DNA from: an uncultured Chloroflexota bacterium
Lineage (GTDB): Bacteria > Chloroflexota > Anaerolineae > UBA4142 > SHND01
Reading direction: 5' to 3'
Assembly (NCBI GenBank): GCA_937870825.1
Contig: CALMZO010000051.1
Location: forward strand, 1 to 39,442
DNA length: 39,442 bases
The notes below the pieces were generated by a model. The model was not told the DNA's origin and ran no database searches. It saw only the letters and a list, made by a program, of their open reading frames with translations. Positions 14,165-24,957 of the stretch are shown here, piece by piece; position 1 is the stretch's first letter; every line of letters begins with the position of its first letter. The position numbers and the translations under genes are program-made.

Positions 14165-16102
14165 ATGTGTGGCATTTGTGGGATTGTCGAATCGAATAGA
14201 ACCCTTCCCTCGCGCGCCCTTCTTGGCGCGATGAACAATACTCTCCTCCATCGAGGACCGGATGATGAGGGCTATTTCCTCGCGCCCGGCGTTGGTTTCG
14301 CGATGCGCCGTTTGAGCATTATTGATGTCGCCGGAGGCGCACAACCCCAGTCGAACGAGGGCTGCGCGGCGCAGCATCACGCGGCGGGAACTCTGCACGT
14401 CATCTACAACGGCGAAATCTACAACTATCTCGAACTCAAAGCGGAATTGCAAGCGCACGGACACACCTTTCGCACAAACAGTGACACGGAAGTAATCCTT
14501 CACGGCTACGAAGAGTGGGGCAAAGCCGTTGTCGAACGGCTCCGCGGAATGTTTGCGCTTGCCTTGTGGGATGCAGCGAACGAACGTTTGCTGTTGGCGC
14601 GAGACCGATTCGGCGTCAAGCCACTGGTGTATTCGCACAGCAAAAACCGCTTACGCTTTGCCTCTACGGTTCGTGCCCTCTTGGCGGAAGGTGGTATAGC
14701 GCCGCGTGCGAACCATTTTGCGCTTGAGGCAATGTTCACTCTCGGATTTGTTCCCGCACCCATGACGATGTTTGAGGGCATTCTGCAATTGCCCGCGGCG
14801 CATCGCTTGATTTTTGAAAATGGTCGCGTGCAACTCGAACGCTATTGGGACATCGAGTTCCGCCGTGAGCAGGACAATACTCTCAGCCGGGAGGAGGCGG
14901 TTGCCCAATTTCGCGCCGAGTTGGATCAAGCCGTGGAAATCCGTCGAATGAGTGAGGTGCCGCTGGGCGCATTATTGAGTGGTGGGATTGATTCGTCCAC
15001 CATAGTCGCACTGCTGCAAAAACGCTCTGCAGAGCCAATTCACACAGTCTCTATCGGGTTCGGCTCTTCCGACTATGACGAATCCGCGTACGCGGCTGCC
15101 GCAGCAAAACACCTTGGCACCCGTCACCACGCTTTTTCCTTTACCGAAGATGATTTTGACTGCTTGCCGCAAGTCATTGGGCACCTTGAACAGCCGCAGT
15201 GTTCGGCAACTTCCGTCCCAATTTATTTGTTGTATCAGAAATGTCGCCAAGTAGGTCTCACTGTCGTGTTGACAGGGGAAGGTTCGGATGAAATGCTCGG
15301 CGGCTATCATTGGTATCGTGGGGATGCGCAGGCGCAAATGCTTTTGAATTTACCCGCGCCGTTGCGTCAGTTGGTCGCTGCATCGCCGCTCAAGATGTCG
15401 CCTCCTGCCCGGCGTGTGTTGCGCTCGGGCGGGCGGGACATGGTTGAGCGTTATGCCGTGTGGCAGATGGTCGCCTCAAAGCAGGAACTTGCACCTTTGT
15501 TGAATGGACATACGCCTAATAGTCATTCCATCCTCGATGAGTGGCGCAGTGCATTCCAGACGCGCGTGCAGGACCAACCGGCGTTACATCAAATGCAATA
15601 CATCGAAAGCCACACGCGCATGATTGATTTTATCAACATGGAAGTTGACCGTCTCAGCATGGCGCACTCGATTGAAGCGCGCGCGCCGTTTCTCGATTAT
15701 CGTTTATGGGAGTTTTGCGCGTCGCTTCCGGCGAGAATGAAATCAAAAGGCGCGTTAGAAAAAAGTCTACTGCGCGACGCCGCAAGCGATGTTCTCCCGC
15801 CAACGGTCACCCGGCGACGAAAGCAGGGACTTGCTGCGCCACATCGAATGTGGCTCAAACGGACGCGCTTGCCTGATTGGGCAGAAGAGGCACTCTCACG
15901 CCAAGCGTTGGCTGCCAACGGATACTTTGTGCCCGAACACGTCGCATCATTGCGTGCCTCGCACATCGCGGCTCACGCGGACCATAGTCGCATCTTGATG
16001 GGCATTCTCACTACCCAGCTTTGGCACGCTCAATTTCTCGAGCAAGGGTTTATTCTACCGCCCGGTAGGTGCCTCCGTGCATCCAACGGAACGCTTCGAT
16101 GA
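14165..16102 (+). CDS. Asparagine synthase (glutamine-hydrolysing)-like, possible lasso cyclase C
   Basis: This 645-aa class II amidotransferase starts MCGICGIV, so the glutaminase nucleophile Cys2 is intact, followed by RGPDDEG at 30-36 and YNGEIYNYLEL at 81-91. The synthetase half has the ATP pyrophosphatase loop SGGIDSS at 272-278 and LTGEGSDEMLGGY near 375. It makes asparagine or, in lasso clusters, a homologue adenylates the Asp/Glu side chain for macrolactam closure. Most lasso cyclases have a degenerate glutaminase site; the intact one and the separation from B2 by two repeat elements leave an ordinary AsnB possible. Mutually exclusive roles cannot be decided from sequence alone. Confidence 0.85.
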   Translation: MCGICGIVESNRTLPSRALLGAMNNTLLHRGPDDEGYFLAPGVGFAMRRLSIIDVAGGAQPQSNEGCAAQHHAAGTLHVIYNGEIYNYLELKAELQAHGHTFRTNSDTEVILHGYEEWGKAVVERLRGMFALALWDAANERLLLARDRFGVKPLVYSHSKNRLRFASTVRALLAEGGIAPRANHFALEAMFTLGFVPAPMTMFEGILQLPAAHRLIFENGRVQLERYWDIEFRREQDNTLSREEAVAQFRAELDQAVEIRRMSEVPLGALLSGGIDSSTIVALLQKRSAEPIHTVSIGFGSSDYDESAYAAAAAKHLGTRHHAFSFTEDDFDCLPQVIGHLEQPQCSATSVPIYLLYQKCRQVGLTVVLTGEGSDEMLGGYHWYRGDAQAQMLLNLPAPLRQLVAASPLKMSPPARRVLRSGGRDMVERYAVWQMVASKQELAPLLNGHTPNSHSILDEWRSAFQTRVQDQPALHQMQYIESHTRMIDFINMEVDRLSMAHSIEARAPFLDYRLWEFCASLPARMKSKGALEKSLLRDAASDVLPPTVTRRRKQGLAAPHRMWLKRTRLPDWAEEALSRQALAANGYFVPEHVASLRASHIAAHADHSRILMGILTTQLWHAQFLEQGFILPPGRCLRASNGTLR

Positions 16103-16183
16103 ACCCGCAACTCGAAACATACCCTTTAACGAGGAACGGAGACCCCTTTCGCAAGGAGCAATATACGGGCGATTAGGACGCTC

Positions 16184-19100
16184 CTACCCCAACACCACGC
16201 GCACGCGATGAATTTTTCCATCGTCCACCAGTGGAACTGTTCGCGCAGCGACCGGCTGCCCATCCAATTCCAGCGAACGCACCCCGCGCGAAACGCCGTC
16301 CGGGTTTTCGACCAAAATTTCAAAACGCGTGGATTGAAAACGATAAACCATTTCGTACTGTGACCACGCGCGCGGAATGCACGGGTCAATCGTGAACGCA
16401 TTTCCGCGCCGCCGCAATCCGAGCAAATGCTCGAGTCCGATGCGGTACATCCAACTCGCGGAACCCGTGTACCACGTCCACCCGCCGCGCCCGAGATGCT
16501 GCGGATGTGAATACACATCTGCCGCGACGACGTACGGTTCTACTTGATACCGATTCACATCGTCAAGTGTGCGCGCGTGTTCAAGCGGGTTGAGCATTCG
16601 ATACAGCTCATGCGCGCGGTTCCCCTCGCCGCGCTGCGCGTGCGCGAGAACAACCCACAGCGCACCGTGCGTGTACTGCCCGCCATTTTCGCGAATGCCC
16701 GCCACGTATCCTTGAATGTATCCGGGATTCGGCTGTGAATGAACGAACGGCGGCGCAAGCAAGAGAATCATTTTTTCTTGCGCGCGAACCAGATGCTCGT
16801 CCACGGCACGCAGTGCCTGCGTTTGTCGTTCCTCCGACGCGGCGTTTGAAATGACCGCCCACGCTTGCGCGATTGCATCTATTTTACATTCCGCGTTTTC
16901 CTTTGAACCGAGCGGCGTGCCGTTGTCAAAATACGCGCGGCGGTACCATTCGCCATCCCACGCGTTTTCGTCGAGTGAACGCGCGAGTCGTTCTGCTTGC
17001 GCGCGAAAATGCGCCGCGCGCGCCGCGTCGCCGCGCGTTTCACAGAGCGAGGCGAACGCGACCAGATTGTTGTACAGAAACCAGCCGAGCCAGACGCTTT
17101 CACCTTTGCCCTCCACGCCGACGCGATTCATTCCATCGTTCCAATCGCCGGTGCCCATCAACGGCAATCCGCGCGCGCCAAAACGCAAACCGTGTTCGAG
17201 CGCACGTACGCAGTGGTCGTACAGCGATGCCGTTGCCTCTGTACTTGGCGGCGCGTCCCCAAGTTCTTCCTGCTGCGGTTCGAGCAGCGGCATCTCCACA
17301 TACGGAATTTGCTCGTCCAAAATCTGCGCGTCACCCGTCGCGCGCACATAATATTCTGCCACATACGGCAGCCATAAATAATCATCCGAAATGCGCGTGC
17401 GAACACCCTTGCCGCCGGGCTCGTGCCACCAGTGCATTACGTCCCCTTCCGGGAATTGATGTGCCGCCGCGCGGAGAATGTGCTCACGCGCGAGTTCCGG
17501 CGCGGCGAATACCAGCGCCATCACGTCTTGGAGTTGGTCGCGAAATCCGTACGCACCGCCCGCCTGATAAAACGCCGCACGCGCCCACATGCGGCACGCC
17601 AACGTTTGATACAACAGCCAGCGGTTCAACAACGCGTTCATTGCGGCATCGGGCGTTTTCACTTGAATCGTTCCGAGCCGTTCATCCCACCTCTGCCTGA
17701 TTTGTGCGTGCGCGTACGCTAAATTTTCCCCGTCGGTAAATTTTTGAATCAGGGCGCGCGCATGAGTGCGATTCTCGCCCTCTCCCAGCAAAAACTCGAC
17801 ATGGGTTTCGGTTTCCGGTGGAATTTCCAAATCCACTTGCAGAACCGCGCAGGGGTCCAAGCCCGCGCCCGCTTGTTCCGAAAGCGGTTTGGCATTCGCG
17901 CCGAGCGCAGCGGGCAGCGCATCCGTTCCGTTGCGTCCCAGAAATTCCGCGCGGCTCGCGGTGAAACCGGAAATCACTTCCGTCGCCGCCGCGAACGCGA
18001 CATGTCCGGCAAAATCTTGATTGTATACATTGCGCGCGAGGATTGCGCCGGTGGCGACATCGCGCTCGGTTACAACAAAATGCTGTGCCTCTTCACGCGT
18101 CGCGCCCAAAAGCCATTCTGCATAATAGGTCACGCGCACGCGGCGCGCTTGCGCGGTCATGTTGCGGAGCGCGAGCTGCAAAATTTTTACCGGGTCGTCG
18201 GGTGCGACAAATACGCGGAGCGTCTGCGCGAGCGCATGACTCGTATGCTCGAACGTACTGTAGCCCGCGCCGTGTCGAATGGTGTACGCTTCCGTTTCAC
18301 GAATCGGCAGCGGCGTCGGCGACCAGAGCTCGTTTGTATCCGGGTCTTGTATGTAAATCGCTTCGGACGGCGCATCGCGCACCGGGTCATTCGACCACGG
18401 CGTCAGTTTGTTACGCTGACTGTTGCCCGCCCACGTCATCCCCAAGCCCGCGTCGGTGACGAGACACCCAAATTTTGGATTCGCAATCACGTTCGTCCAG
18501 GGCACGGGCGTCCATTGTCCGTCGTCAAGTGTAATGACATACTCGCGCGCGTGTTCGGAAAAACCGCCGATACCGTTGAAAAATTCCAATTCCAACCCGG
18601 TCTCGCGCGGGATTGCAGCCGCCGTCGGCACGAGACGACGCTGACGCGCGCCAATCGCGGCAACGCGCCGCCCGGACAAATTCAAGTGGTCGGCGAGTTC
18701 GCCCGCATCGGCGCGCACCGTCACACGCGCAACCGTTTCGAGCAACAAATAATCTTCCGGTGTGAAACGGTCCCGCGAACGCACAAAAATTCCGCCCGGC
18801 TTGTCCATCCACGGATGTGAAAGCGACGTCGAGACCAAACCGCGAATCGAGTCGAATGTTTCGCCCGCGTACGATGTCACCTGTTCATCCACGAACACCA
18901 CATCCACGCGCAAATTGCGGAGCCGCCAAAATTCATGCGCGTTCAAAATCTGTCGCACAAGATTCAAATTGTCGTTACGCGCGATGCGAACGAGAACGAT
19001 AGGATAATCGCCCGAGATGCCGTATGCCCACAACGCTTCTTGCCCGCGCGTATTGCGTTCCAAAATATCCGTCGGCGCGCGCAGCTGCGGGTCGGGAAAC

Positions 19101-22100
19101 AGAACGCGCGAGGCGAAACGCTGAAAGAGCGTCGCGTCGGCGGGGGTGATGCCGAGATGCTGCAATTCCATCTGTCCGCGCACACGCGCCGCTTCGCGCG
19201 CGCGTTCCTGGTCGTCGCTGTCGAGCAAGTTTTCGCACAACTCCAATGCCGCCGCGCGTGAATTTGCCGCGCCGGTGATAAATGCGAGCGTGAGGTGTTC
19301 ATGTGGCGCAAGACGCACGCGCGTGCGCAAGCTCATTACGGGGTCGAGAGTCGCGCCCACCGTGTTCGAGAGCGGTGTGTACAGCGCGAGCGGGTCGGCA
19401 AGCGTACGCCCGCGCCCGATAAATTTCGCGCGGTCAGTTTCGTACTCGCGCACGGCAGCGTGCCAAGGACCGCGCGCGAGAAAGTGGACCGCCCAGCGCT
19501 CCGGCTGTTCGTCGCTGCGCGGGCGGCGCTTGAACAAGAGCGCGTTGTGTTCGGGCACGAATTCACTTTCGACAAACAATTTGCTAAAGGCGGGATGCGC
19601 GGCATCGGCGCGCGGCGCGTCGAGTACGACTTCGGCATAGCTCGTCAAGTCCAGCGTGCGCGCCTGCTCGCCAAGATTGGTCAAGGTAATTTGCCGAATC
19701 TCGGCGTCCGCCTCGGGCGCGACAAAAATTTCCGTTTTTGTTTCAATGTCCATGTCGCGGCGCAAAAATTCAACGGACTCGCCGGCAAAGACGACATGGT
19801 ACTGTTCGGAGGGCGCGCAGGTCGGCTGATACGTGTGTGACCACACGCGTCCGCTGTCCACATCCTGAATGTAGCAAAAGGTTCCCAGCGCGTCGAGCGT
19901 CACATCTTGCCGCCAGCGCGTTACGAAATTGTCCCCCCACGCGCTATAGCCGCCGCCCGCGTTCGTGAGCATCACACTGTACGTCCCGTTTGACAAAAGA
20001 TGTGCGCGCGGCGTGAATGTGTGCGGCGTAGAAAATTGGCGCAGTGTCGGACCGATGGTCGTTTGAGGCAGTCGCAGAATCGGCTTTTCTTGTTTGGTCG
20101 CTTCCAGCAGTGGCGCATGACGCGGCACGCGTTCTTGGAGCAAGAGCTCTGCCGCCGCGAACATCGGCTCGCGATGAAAACGTTCGCGCATCACGTCGCC
20201 GTGAAAAAAATTATCGAGCGCGACCAGCGACATGCCCTGATGATGCGCCATATAAGACCGCACGACGGCGACGCGCTGTCCTTGCGCGGTGTGTTCGGGA
20301 GAAAAATCCAGCGCTTCGTAAAAACCATAACCGTCCGCTCCGCCGAGCTCTGCGAGCGCACTCAAATTTTGCCACGCCGAGTGCGGGGCAAAGGGCAACG
20401 CGAGAAAGGTCGCGTACGGCGCAATGATGCGCGGCAAAATGAACTCGCGCTTGAGACTCAACACCGGAACGCCGAACGCGCGATATTGATAATTGAATTG
20501 ATAGTCAAAGGCGTAAAAGCCCGATTCGGAAATTCCCCACGGTACGTGCTGCCGCCCGGCGTACGCGATTTGTGCTTGAATCGCCGCGCGTTGGCTTTGA
20601 TACAGCAGGGACGGGGCATAGTCGCGCAGCAACAGCGGCGGCATCAGATATTCAAACATGGTGCCGCCCCACGAAAGGAGTGCGGCTTTGCCTGCGATGC
20701 GTGTCAGCGGGCGGTTCAAGCGGAACCAATGCTTGACAGGGATTTCTCCGCGCGCAATCGTAAGAAAACTCGTCAGTCGTGCTTCGGACGCGAGCAGGTC
20801 GTAATAGCTGTCATCGCGCCGATGATGCTCCTCGTTGTACCCAATCGCAAACACGCCGCGCACCGAATCGTACAAAAAGGCAAAGTCCATCGCGGCGGCA
20901 TATTCGTCGGCGCAGCGCGCGAGCGCGTCCAGACGCGCGGCGAGTGAATTGGACGTCTCTTGCCCGCGCCGGACTTGGCGCACCAACAGCTCGCTCCACG
21001 CGCGAATTTCACGCGTCGTCTCCTCGGTCGGGGCGAGGCGTTTCGCCAACCGCGCAAGATACAAGGCGCGCGTTTCAAATTGCGCGAGCGTCATTTCACG
21101 CGCGGACGCGGCGGATGATGCAATTGTCGTCCGCAGCTGCTGCACCTCGCGGCGGAGCGGACTCAAATCTACATCGGCGACGCGTTCGAGCAGCGCGTTC
21201 AAAACGACAAGCGTGTCCTCAAGTCCGTTCCACACGCGCGACTCGTCGTGCGGCGCGTCCATCAATTCGAGGCACGCCTGTTTCACCACGAACAAACTCG
21301 CCGCCAGATTTCCACTGTCCACCGTCGAGATGTACTGCGGATGAAGTGGTGCAAGTGAGCGGGTATCGTACCAATTCAGAAAGTGACCGCGGCGGCGTTC
21401 CAATTGTGCGAGTGTTTGAAACACGCGCTCGACGCGTTCTACAAATTCAACGCGACCAATGTAACCAAAATCGTACGCGGCAATTGTGGACAAGAGCAAA
21501 AAACCGATATTTGTCGGCGACGTGCGATGCGCGAGGACAGGACCGGGTTCCACTTGATAATTGTCGGGCGGCAGCCAGTGGTCTTGCGCTCCTGCAAAAT
21601 CTTGATAAAAGCGCCAGATGCGCCGCGCTGTTGCGCGCAATTCTTGGCGCGCCGCGGCGGGCAGCTCTTTGGTCGGCGTCTCGAGCGGCTGGCTGATAGA
21701 GTACGCGAGACTCGGCGCGAGAAACCAGAGCAGCAAAAACGGCGCGGCGAGCAGCGCGTTGGATGGTGCGATATACGCAACCGCGACTGCCGTCACAAGC
21801 GCGAATAACGACGCGAGCCACATACGGGCGAGATATTCGCTCAGACCGCGCGCGTGTCCGCGTTCCGCGACGGCGTGACTTGTCCATTCGAGCAGCCCGC
21901 GCTTGGTTACCGCGCGCCGCACAATGACCCGCGCGATGGCATCTCCGTTCACGGTGGCGAAATACAAAAGAAAGATGAGCGTGACCATGCCGCGCCGCGC
22001 CAAGGTCCACACCTCTTGCGCGAGCCCCCATAGATAACTGCCCAGCGCTTCGCCGACCGGACGCCGGATGAACGCGACCACGGCGCCGCGCAGAAATGGG

Positions 22101-24694
22101 AATGCGACACAAAAAAATGCCAACAACGTCCAAAGCACAGGCGAACCCGGCAAACGTGTCCACGCCGCGACAAACAACAAGAACGTGGCGAGGGGAACGA
22201 GGGAACGACGCAGGTTGTCAAAAATTTTCCAACGTTCAAGCAGCGGCAGTGGATTTGTTTCGAATTGTCCCGATGCATTTCGCACACGCGGCACAAGCCA
22301 ATCGGTAATTTGCCAGTCGCCGCGCGCCCAGCGATGCTGCCGCTGCGCGTAGGTATCAAAGCCCGACGGGAAATCTTCCAACAGCTCAATGTCGCTCGCA
22401 AAACCCACGCGCACATACCCGCCTTCGAGCAAATCGTGACTCAACAGCAAGTTTTCGGGGAAACGTCCGCGCAGCGCGCCGACCACTGCATCCACATCAT
22501 AGATCGCTTTGCCGATAAAGACCGCGCGCTGAAACAAATCTTGGTACACATTGGAAACGACACTCGCGTACGGGTCGAGCCCCGTATCGCCCGCGAACAA
22601 GCGCGCAAAGCGCGAACGATTCGCCGCCGGTGCAACCATATCCACACGCGGTTGAATAATGCCATAGCCGCGTACGACGTGGCGCGTCCCGGGCGCGAGG
22701 ACTGCGCGATTGAGTGGGTGCGCGATGGTACCGACAAGACGCCGTGCGGCCTGCAAAGGCAATTCGGTGTCCGCGTCGAGCGTAATCACATACTTGACTT
22801 GTGGCAGGACCGAAAGGTCACCTTCTTGCGTGTCGTATGTTGTTGCGCCGCCGCGCAGCAGCACATTGAATTCCTCCAGTTTGCCGCGTTTGCGTTCCCA
22901 ACCCATCCAGCATTTTTCGCTCGGATTCCAAAGGCGGCGGCGATGAAAGAAAAAGAACGCGTCCGCGCGCTCGTACCTGGCATTCAATTCGCGTACACAG
23001 CGCCGCGCCGTTTCGAGGAGCGCCGCGTCTTCCGCCATGTGTTCCTGCGGCGCATCCGCAAAATCGCCGAGAATGGCAAAATGCAAATTCTCATCGCGAT
23101 TGGCAAGAAAACGCAGTTCGAGATGTTCCAGCAAAAATTCCAAGCCCGATTCATTCACGATGAGCGCAGGAATCACTACCATCGTGCGATATTCGGGCGG
23201 AATTTTTTCCAATTCCAATTTCGGCGGCGGATTCGGTTTGAGCGTGAGTGTCAACATCCAGTTCACGATGCCGACAGCCGGAACGCTCAAGGGAATGAGT
23301 GTGAGCAGCGCGACGAAAAGGAGCATTCCAAAATTCGCGCCGACGGACGCCGCATAGCTTATGGCACCGGTACTGAAAAGGGCAAGCAGTAACACAATCG
23401 CGCCGAGATACATTGCCGTCGCATTTCGGAATACCCAGCGCCGCGCGCGTTCGGATAGCGGGGGCTGATACTGCACGTCGGCTTCGAGCTGCTCCAATCC
23501 TTCGTCGAGCAAAAAATAGCCGACATGGGCGCGGCGTTCGACGCCGGGTGCAAGCGCGTTCGCGTTTCCAAACCGGGCAGCGCGGGCAACGTTCGCGGCA
23601 AGTGTCACCGCGTGATGGGCGATGTCCACTTCGACAGTGGGATTGTTTCCGGGATGACTCCCACGCGCGAGGATTTCGACGACGTGGCGATAGCGGTCGC
23701 GCGTGGCGAAATCCATTGTTGGATACGTACCGTCGGGGTCTTGATTCAACGCGCGTTCGACCAAACTCACACTTTCAAAAAACACGTGCCAATCCATCGC
23801 CGCGAGGAGGCGCAGAGTCGTAAAGACATTACCGGCGGAGGCGCGTAACTGGGCGCGATGCTGATTCTCGGCGCGTATCAAATTTTCCAGCATGACCTGC
23901 TGTTGTTCCATCTGTGCGTCGAGCCATTGAAGCGCGGGCGCAATGGCAGGGTCCTGGTCGCGCAGGCGCAGCACCAATTGCAAAAGAAACGTCGGATTTT
24001 GCACGGGGGCGTCTTGCTTGAAACGCGCGAGGGCATCGGAATATTCCAAGGTCGTGTCGGCAGCCGCAGCCAGCAGTGCCGCCGCGCGCGTATTCGCCGC
24101 GCGCTGCCACTCGAGTTCGGCGCGCGCCTGCGTCATCAACCGCGTCAAATTTTCGATGAGCGCGATGCGGAGCATAATTGGAATTGCCCACACCTCGCCC
24201 ATCGCAAGGGGCGCGCGTTCTTGATACGCGTCAACAAAGCGCACCAGTGCATCTTGTGTGAGGCGATTGTCGTTGTGCGCGACGAATTCGACCGCGATGC
24301 CGTACACGCGCGGATAACCCGCGAACGCGCCGCGCGCGAGTTTGGGAAGTTCGTAATAAAACGAGTGAGAGAGGTCTTGGCGTGTTTGTTGGAGCGTTTG
24401 TTCGACGACGTAATAATTGTCGAGCAACCATTCTGCAGCGGGCGGCAGCACCTGACGCGCGTGCAGCGTCGCCGTAAATTCCAGTTGCAATTCGAACAGC
24501 GTCTTTCCGTTTGCCGTGAGACGCGGCAGCAATGGTTTCCCTGCGTCCGGTCGCGGCAAAATTTCATCGGCATCTGCCAGGGCGCGAGCATGGTCCCGCT
24601 CCGGCTTGCCGACGATTCGCGTACGGAAAGGGTGCGTACTTGGCTCTACACTCTTGCTGTCACGCGCATGACCTTGAATATGTGGTCCGAACAT
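16184..24694 (-). CDS. Cyclic beta-glucan synthase (GT84-GH94, NdvB/Cgs type)
   Basis: A 2836-aa membrane enzyme. Residues 1-410 are a helical N-terminal region. Membrane segments at about 425-485 precede the GT84 glycosyltransferase domain, with TLDADTE at 638-644 as the DxD motif and RQHRWARGDW further on, then more membrane segments. A middle region (YYDLLASEARLTSFLTIARG) resembles the GH144-like domain. The C-terminal half has two GH94 beta-sandwich modules and a catalytic (alpha/alpha)6 barrel with FRDQLQDVMAL and GTGDWNDGMNRVG (catalytic Asp). The family polymerises UDP-glucose to linear beta-1,2-glucan, trims it and cyclises it for export. Length matches the family. It is divergent from the DUF2255 gene; the 263 bases between hold no promoter I would defend. 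Confidence 0.93.
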   Translation of the reverse strand: MFGPHIQGHARDSKSVEPSTHPFRTRIVGKPERDHARALADADEILPRPDAGKPLLPRLTANGKTLFELQLEFTATLHARQVLPPAAEWLLDNYYVVEQTLQQTRQDLSHSFYYELPKLARGAFAGYPRVYGIAVEFVAHNDNRLTQDALVRFVDAYQERAPLAMGEVWAIPIMLRIALIENLTRLMTQARAELEWQRAANTRAAALLAAAADTTLEYSDALARFKQDAPVQNPTFLLQLVLRLRDQDPAIAPALQWLDAQMEQQQVMLENLIRAENQHRAQLRASAGNVFTTLRLLAAMDWHVFFESVSLVERALNQDPDGTYPTMDFATRDRYRHVVEILARGSHPGNNPTVEVDIAHHAVTLAANVARAARFGNANALAPGVERRAHVGYFLLDEGLEQLEADVQYQPPLSERARRWVFRNATAMYLGAIVLLLALFSTGAISYAASVGANFGMLLFVALLTLIPLSVPAVGIVNWMLTLTLKPNPPPKLELEKIPPEYRTMVVIPALIVNESGLEFLLEHLELRFLANRDENLHFAILGDFADAPQEHMAEDAALLETARRCVRELNARYERADAFFFFHRRRLWNPSEKCWMGWERKRGKLEEFNVLLRGGATTYDTQEGDLSVLPQVKYVITLDADTELPLQAARRLVGTIAHPLNRAVLAPGTRHVVRGYGIIQPRVDMVAPAANRSRFARLFAGDTGLDPYASVVSNVYQDLFQRAVFIGKAIYDVDAVVGALRGRFPENLLLSHDLLEGGYVRVGFASDIELLEDFPSGFDTYAQRQHRWARGDWQITDWLVPRVRNASGQFETNPLPLLERWKIFDNLRRSLVPLATFLLFVAAWTRLPGSPVLWTLLAFFCVAFPFLRGAVVAFIRRPVGEALGSYLWGLAQEVWTLARRGMVTLIFLLYFATVNGDAIARVIVRRAVTKRGLLEWTSHAVAERGHARGLSEYLARMWLASLFALVTAVAVAYIAPSNALLAAPFLLLWFLAPSLAYSISQPLETPTKELPAAARQELRATARRIWRFYQDFAGAQDHWLPPDNYQVEPGPVLAHRTSPTNIGFLLLSTIAAYDFGYIGRVEFVERVERVFQTLAQLERRRGHFLNWYDTRSLAPLHPQYISTVDSGNLAASLFVVKQACLELMDAPHDESRVWNGLEDTLVVLNALLERVADVDLSPLRREVQQLRTTIASSAASAREMTLAQFETRALYLARLAKRLAPTEETTREIRAWSELLVRQVRRGQETSNSLAARLDALARCADEYAAAMDFAFLYDSVRGVFAIGYNEEHHRRDDSYYDLLASEARLTSFLTIARGEIPVKHWFRLNRPLTRIAGKAALLSWGGTMFEYLMPPLLLRDYAPSLLYQSQRAAIQAQIAYAGRQHVPWGISESGFYAFDYQFNYQYRAFGVPVLSLKREFILPRIIAPYATFLALPFAPHSAWQNLSALAELGGADGYGFYEALDFSPEHTAQGQRVAVVRSYMAHHQGMSLVALDNFFHGDVMRERFHREPMFAAAELLLQERVPRHAPLLEATKQEKPILRLPQTTIGPTLRQFSTPHTFTPRAHLLSNGTYSVMLTNAGGGYSAWGDNFVTRWRQDVTLDALGTFCYIQDVDSGRVWSHTYQPTCAPSEQYHVVFAGESVEFLRRDMDIETKTEIFVAPEADAEIRQITLTNLGEQARTLDLTSYAEVVLDAPRADAAHPAFSKLFVESEFVPEHNALLFKRRPRSDEQPERWAVHFLARGPWHAAVREYETDRAKFIGRGRTLADPLALYTPLSNTVGATLDPVMSLRTRVRLAPHEHLTLAFITGAANSRAAALELCENLLDSDDQERAREAARVRGQMELQHLGITPADATLFQRFASRVLFPDPQLRAPTDILERNTRGQEALWAYGISGDYPIVLVRIARNDNLNLVRQILNAHEFWRLRNLRVDVVFVDEQVTSYAGETFDSIRGLVSTSLSHPWMDKPGGIFVRSRDRFTPEDYLLLETVARVTVRADAGELADHLNLSGRRVAAIGARQRRLVPTAAAIPRETGLELEFFNGIGGFSEHAREYVITLDDGQWTPVPWTNVIANPKFGCLVTDAGLGMTWAGNSQRNKLTPWSNDPVRDAPSEAIYIQDPDTNELWSPTPLPIRETEAYTIRHGAGYSTFEHTSHALAQTLRVFVAPDDPVKILQLALRNMTAQARRVRVTYYAEWLLGATREEAQHFVVTERDVATGAILARNVYNQDFAGHVAFAAATEVISGFTASRAEFLGRNGTDALPAALGANAKPLSEQAGAGLDPCAVLQVDLEIPPETETHVEFLLGEGENRTHARALIQKFTDGENLAYAHAQIRQRWDERLGTIQVKTPDAAMNALLNRWLLYQTLACRMWARAAFYQAGGAYGFRDQLQDVMALVFAAPELAREHILRAAAHQFPEGDVMHWWHEPGGKGVRTRISDDYLWLPYVAEYYVRATGDAQILDEQIPYVEMPLLEPQQEELGDAPPSTEATASLYDHCVRALEHGLRFGARGLPLMGTGDWNDGMNRVGVEGKGESVWLGWFLYNNLVAFASLCETRGDAARAAHFRAQAERLARSLDENAWDGEWYRRAYFDNGTPLGSKENAECKIDAIAQAWAVISNAASEERQTQALRAVDEHLVRAQEKMILLLAPPFVHSQPNPGYIQGYVAGIRENGGQYTHGALWVVLAHAQRGEGNRAHELYRMLNPLEHARTLDDVNRYQVEPYVVAADVYSHPQHLGRGGWTWYTGSASWMYRIGLEHLLGLRRRGNAFTIDPCIPRAWSQYEMVYRFQSTRFEILVENPDGVSRGVRSLELDGQPVAARTVPLVDDGKIHRVRVVLG

Positions 24695-24957
24695 GGGTTC
24701 TTGATTTGAAGGTCTGCACTGACGTTCAAGTATTAAAACGTTGCGGGCGCGGATTTATTACTCGGTGCAGCCGCGCAGGGATTCGCGCGGTGGACGCGAC
24801 CAATTTGGATGGACTGCGCGCAAAAGTGGTGTGTTGTTGTACAATCCATCTTGACGCGCACCGATAAATCCGGAACGCTTTGACGATTTCAAATTCTGAG
24901 GCATACCCGGGCGCGCTGTACGGAAACCGTTCAACGAACAGAGAGCCAGGAGATGAA

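Noticed and set aside
16200..24690. Many long open frames on the plus strand opposite the glucan synthase
   Set aside because: They are Arg/Ala/His-rich shadows of a GC-biased gene, without ribosome binding sites or known motifs.
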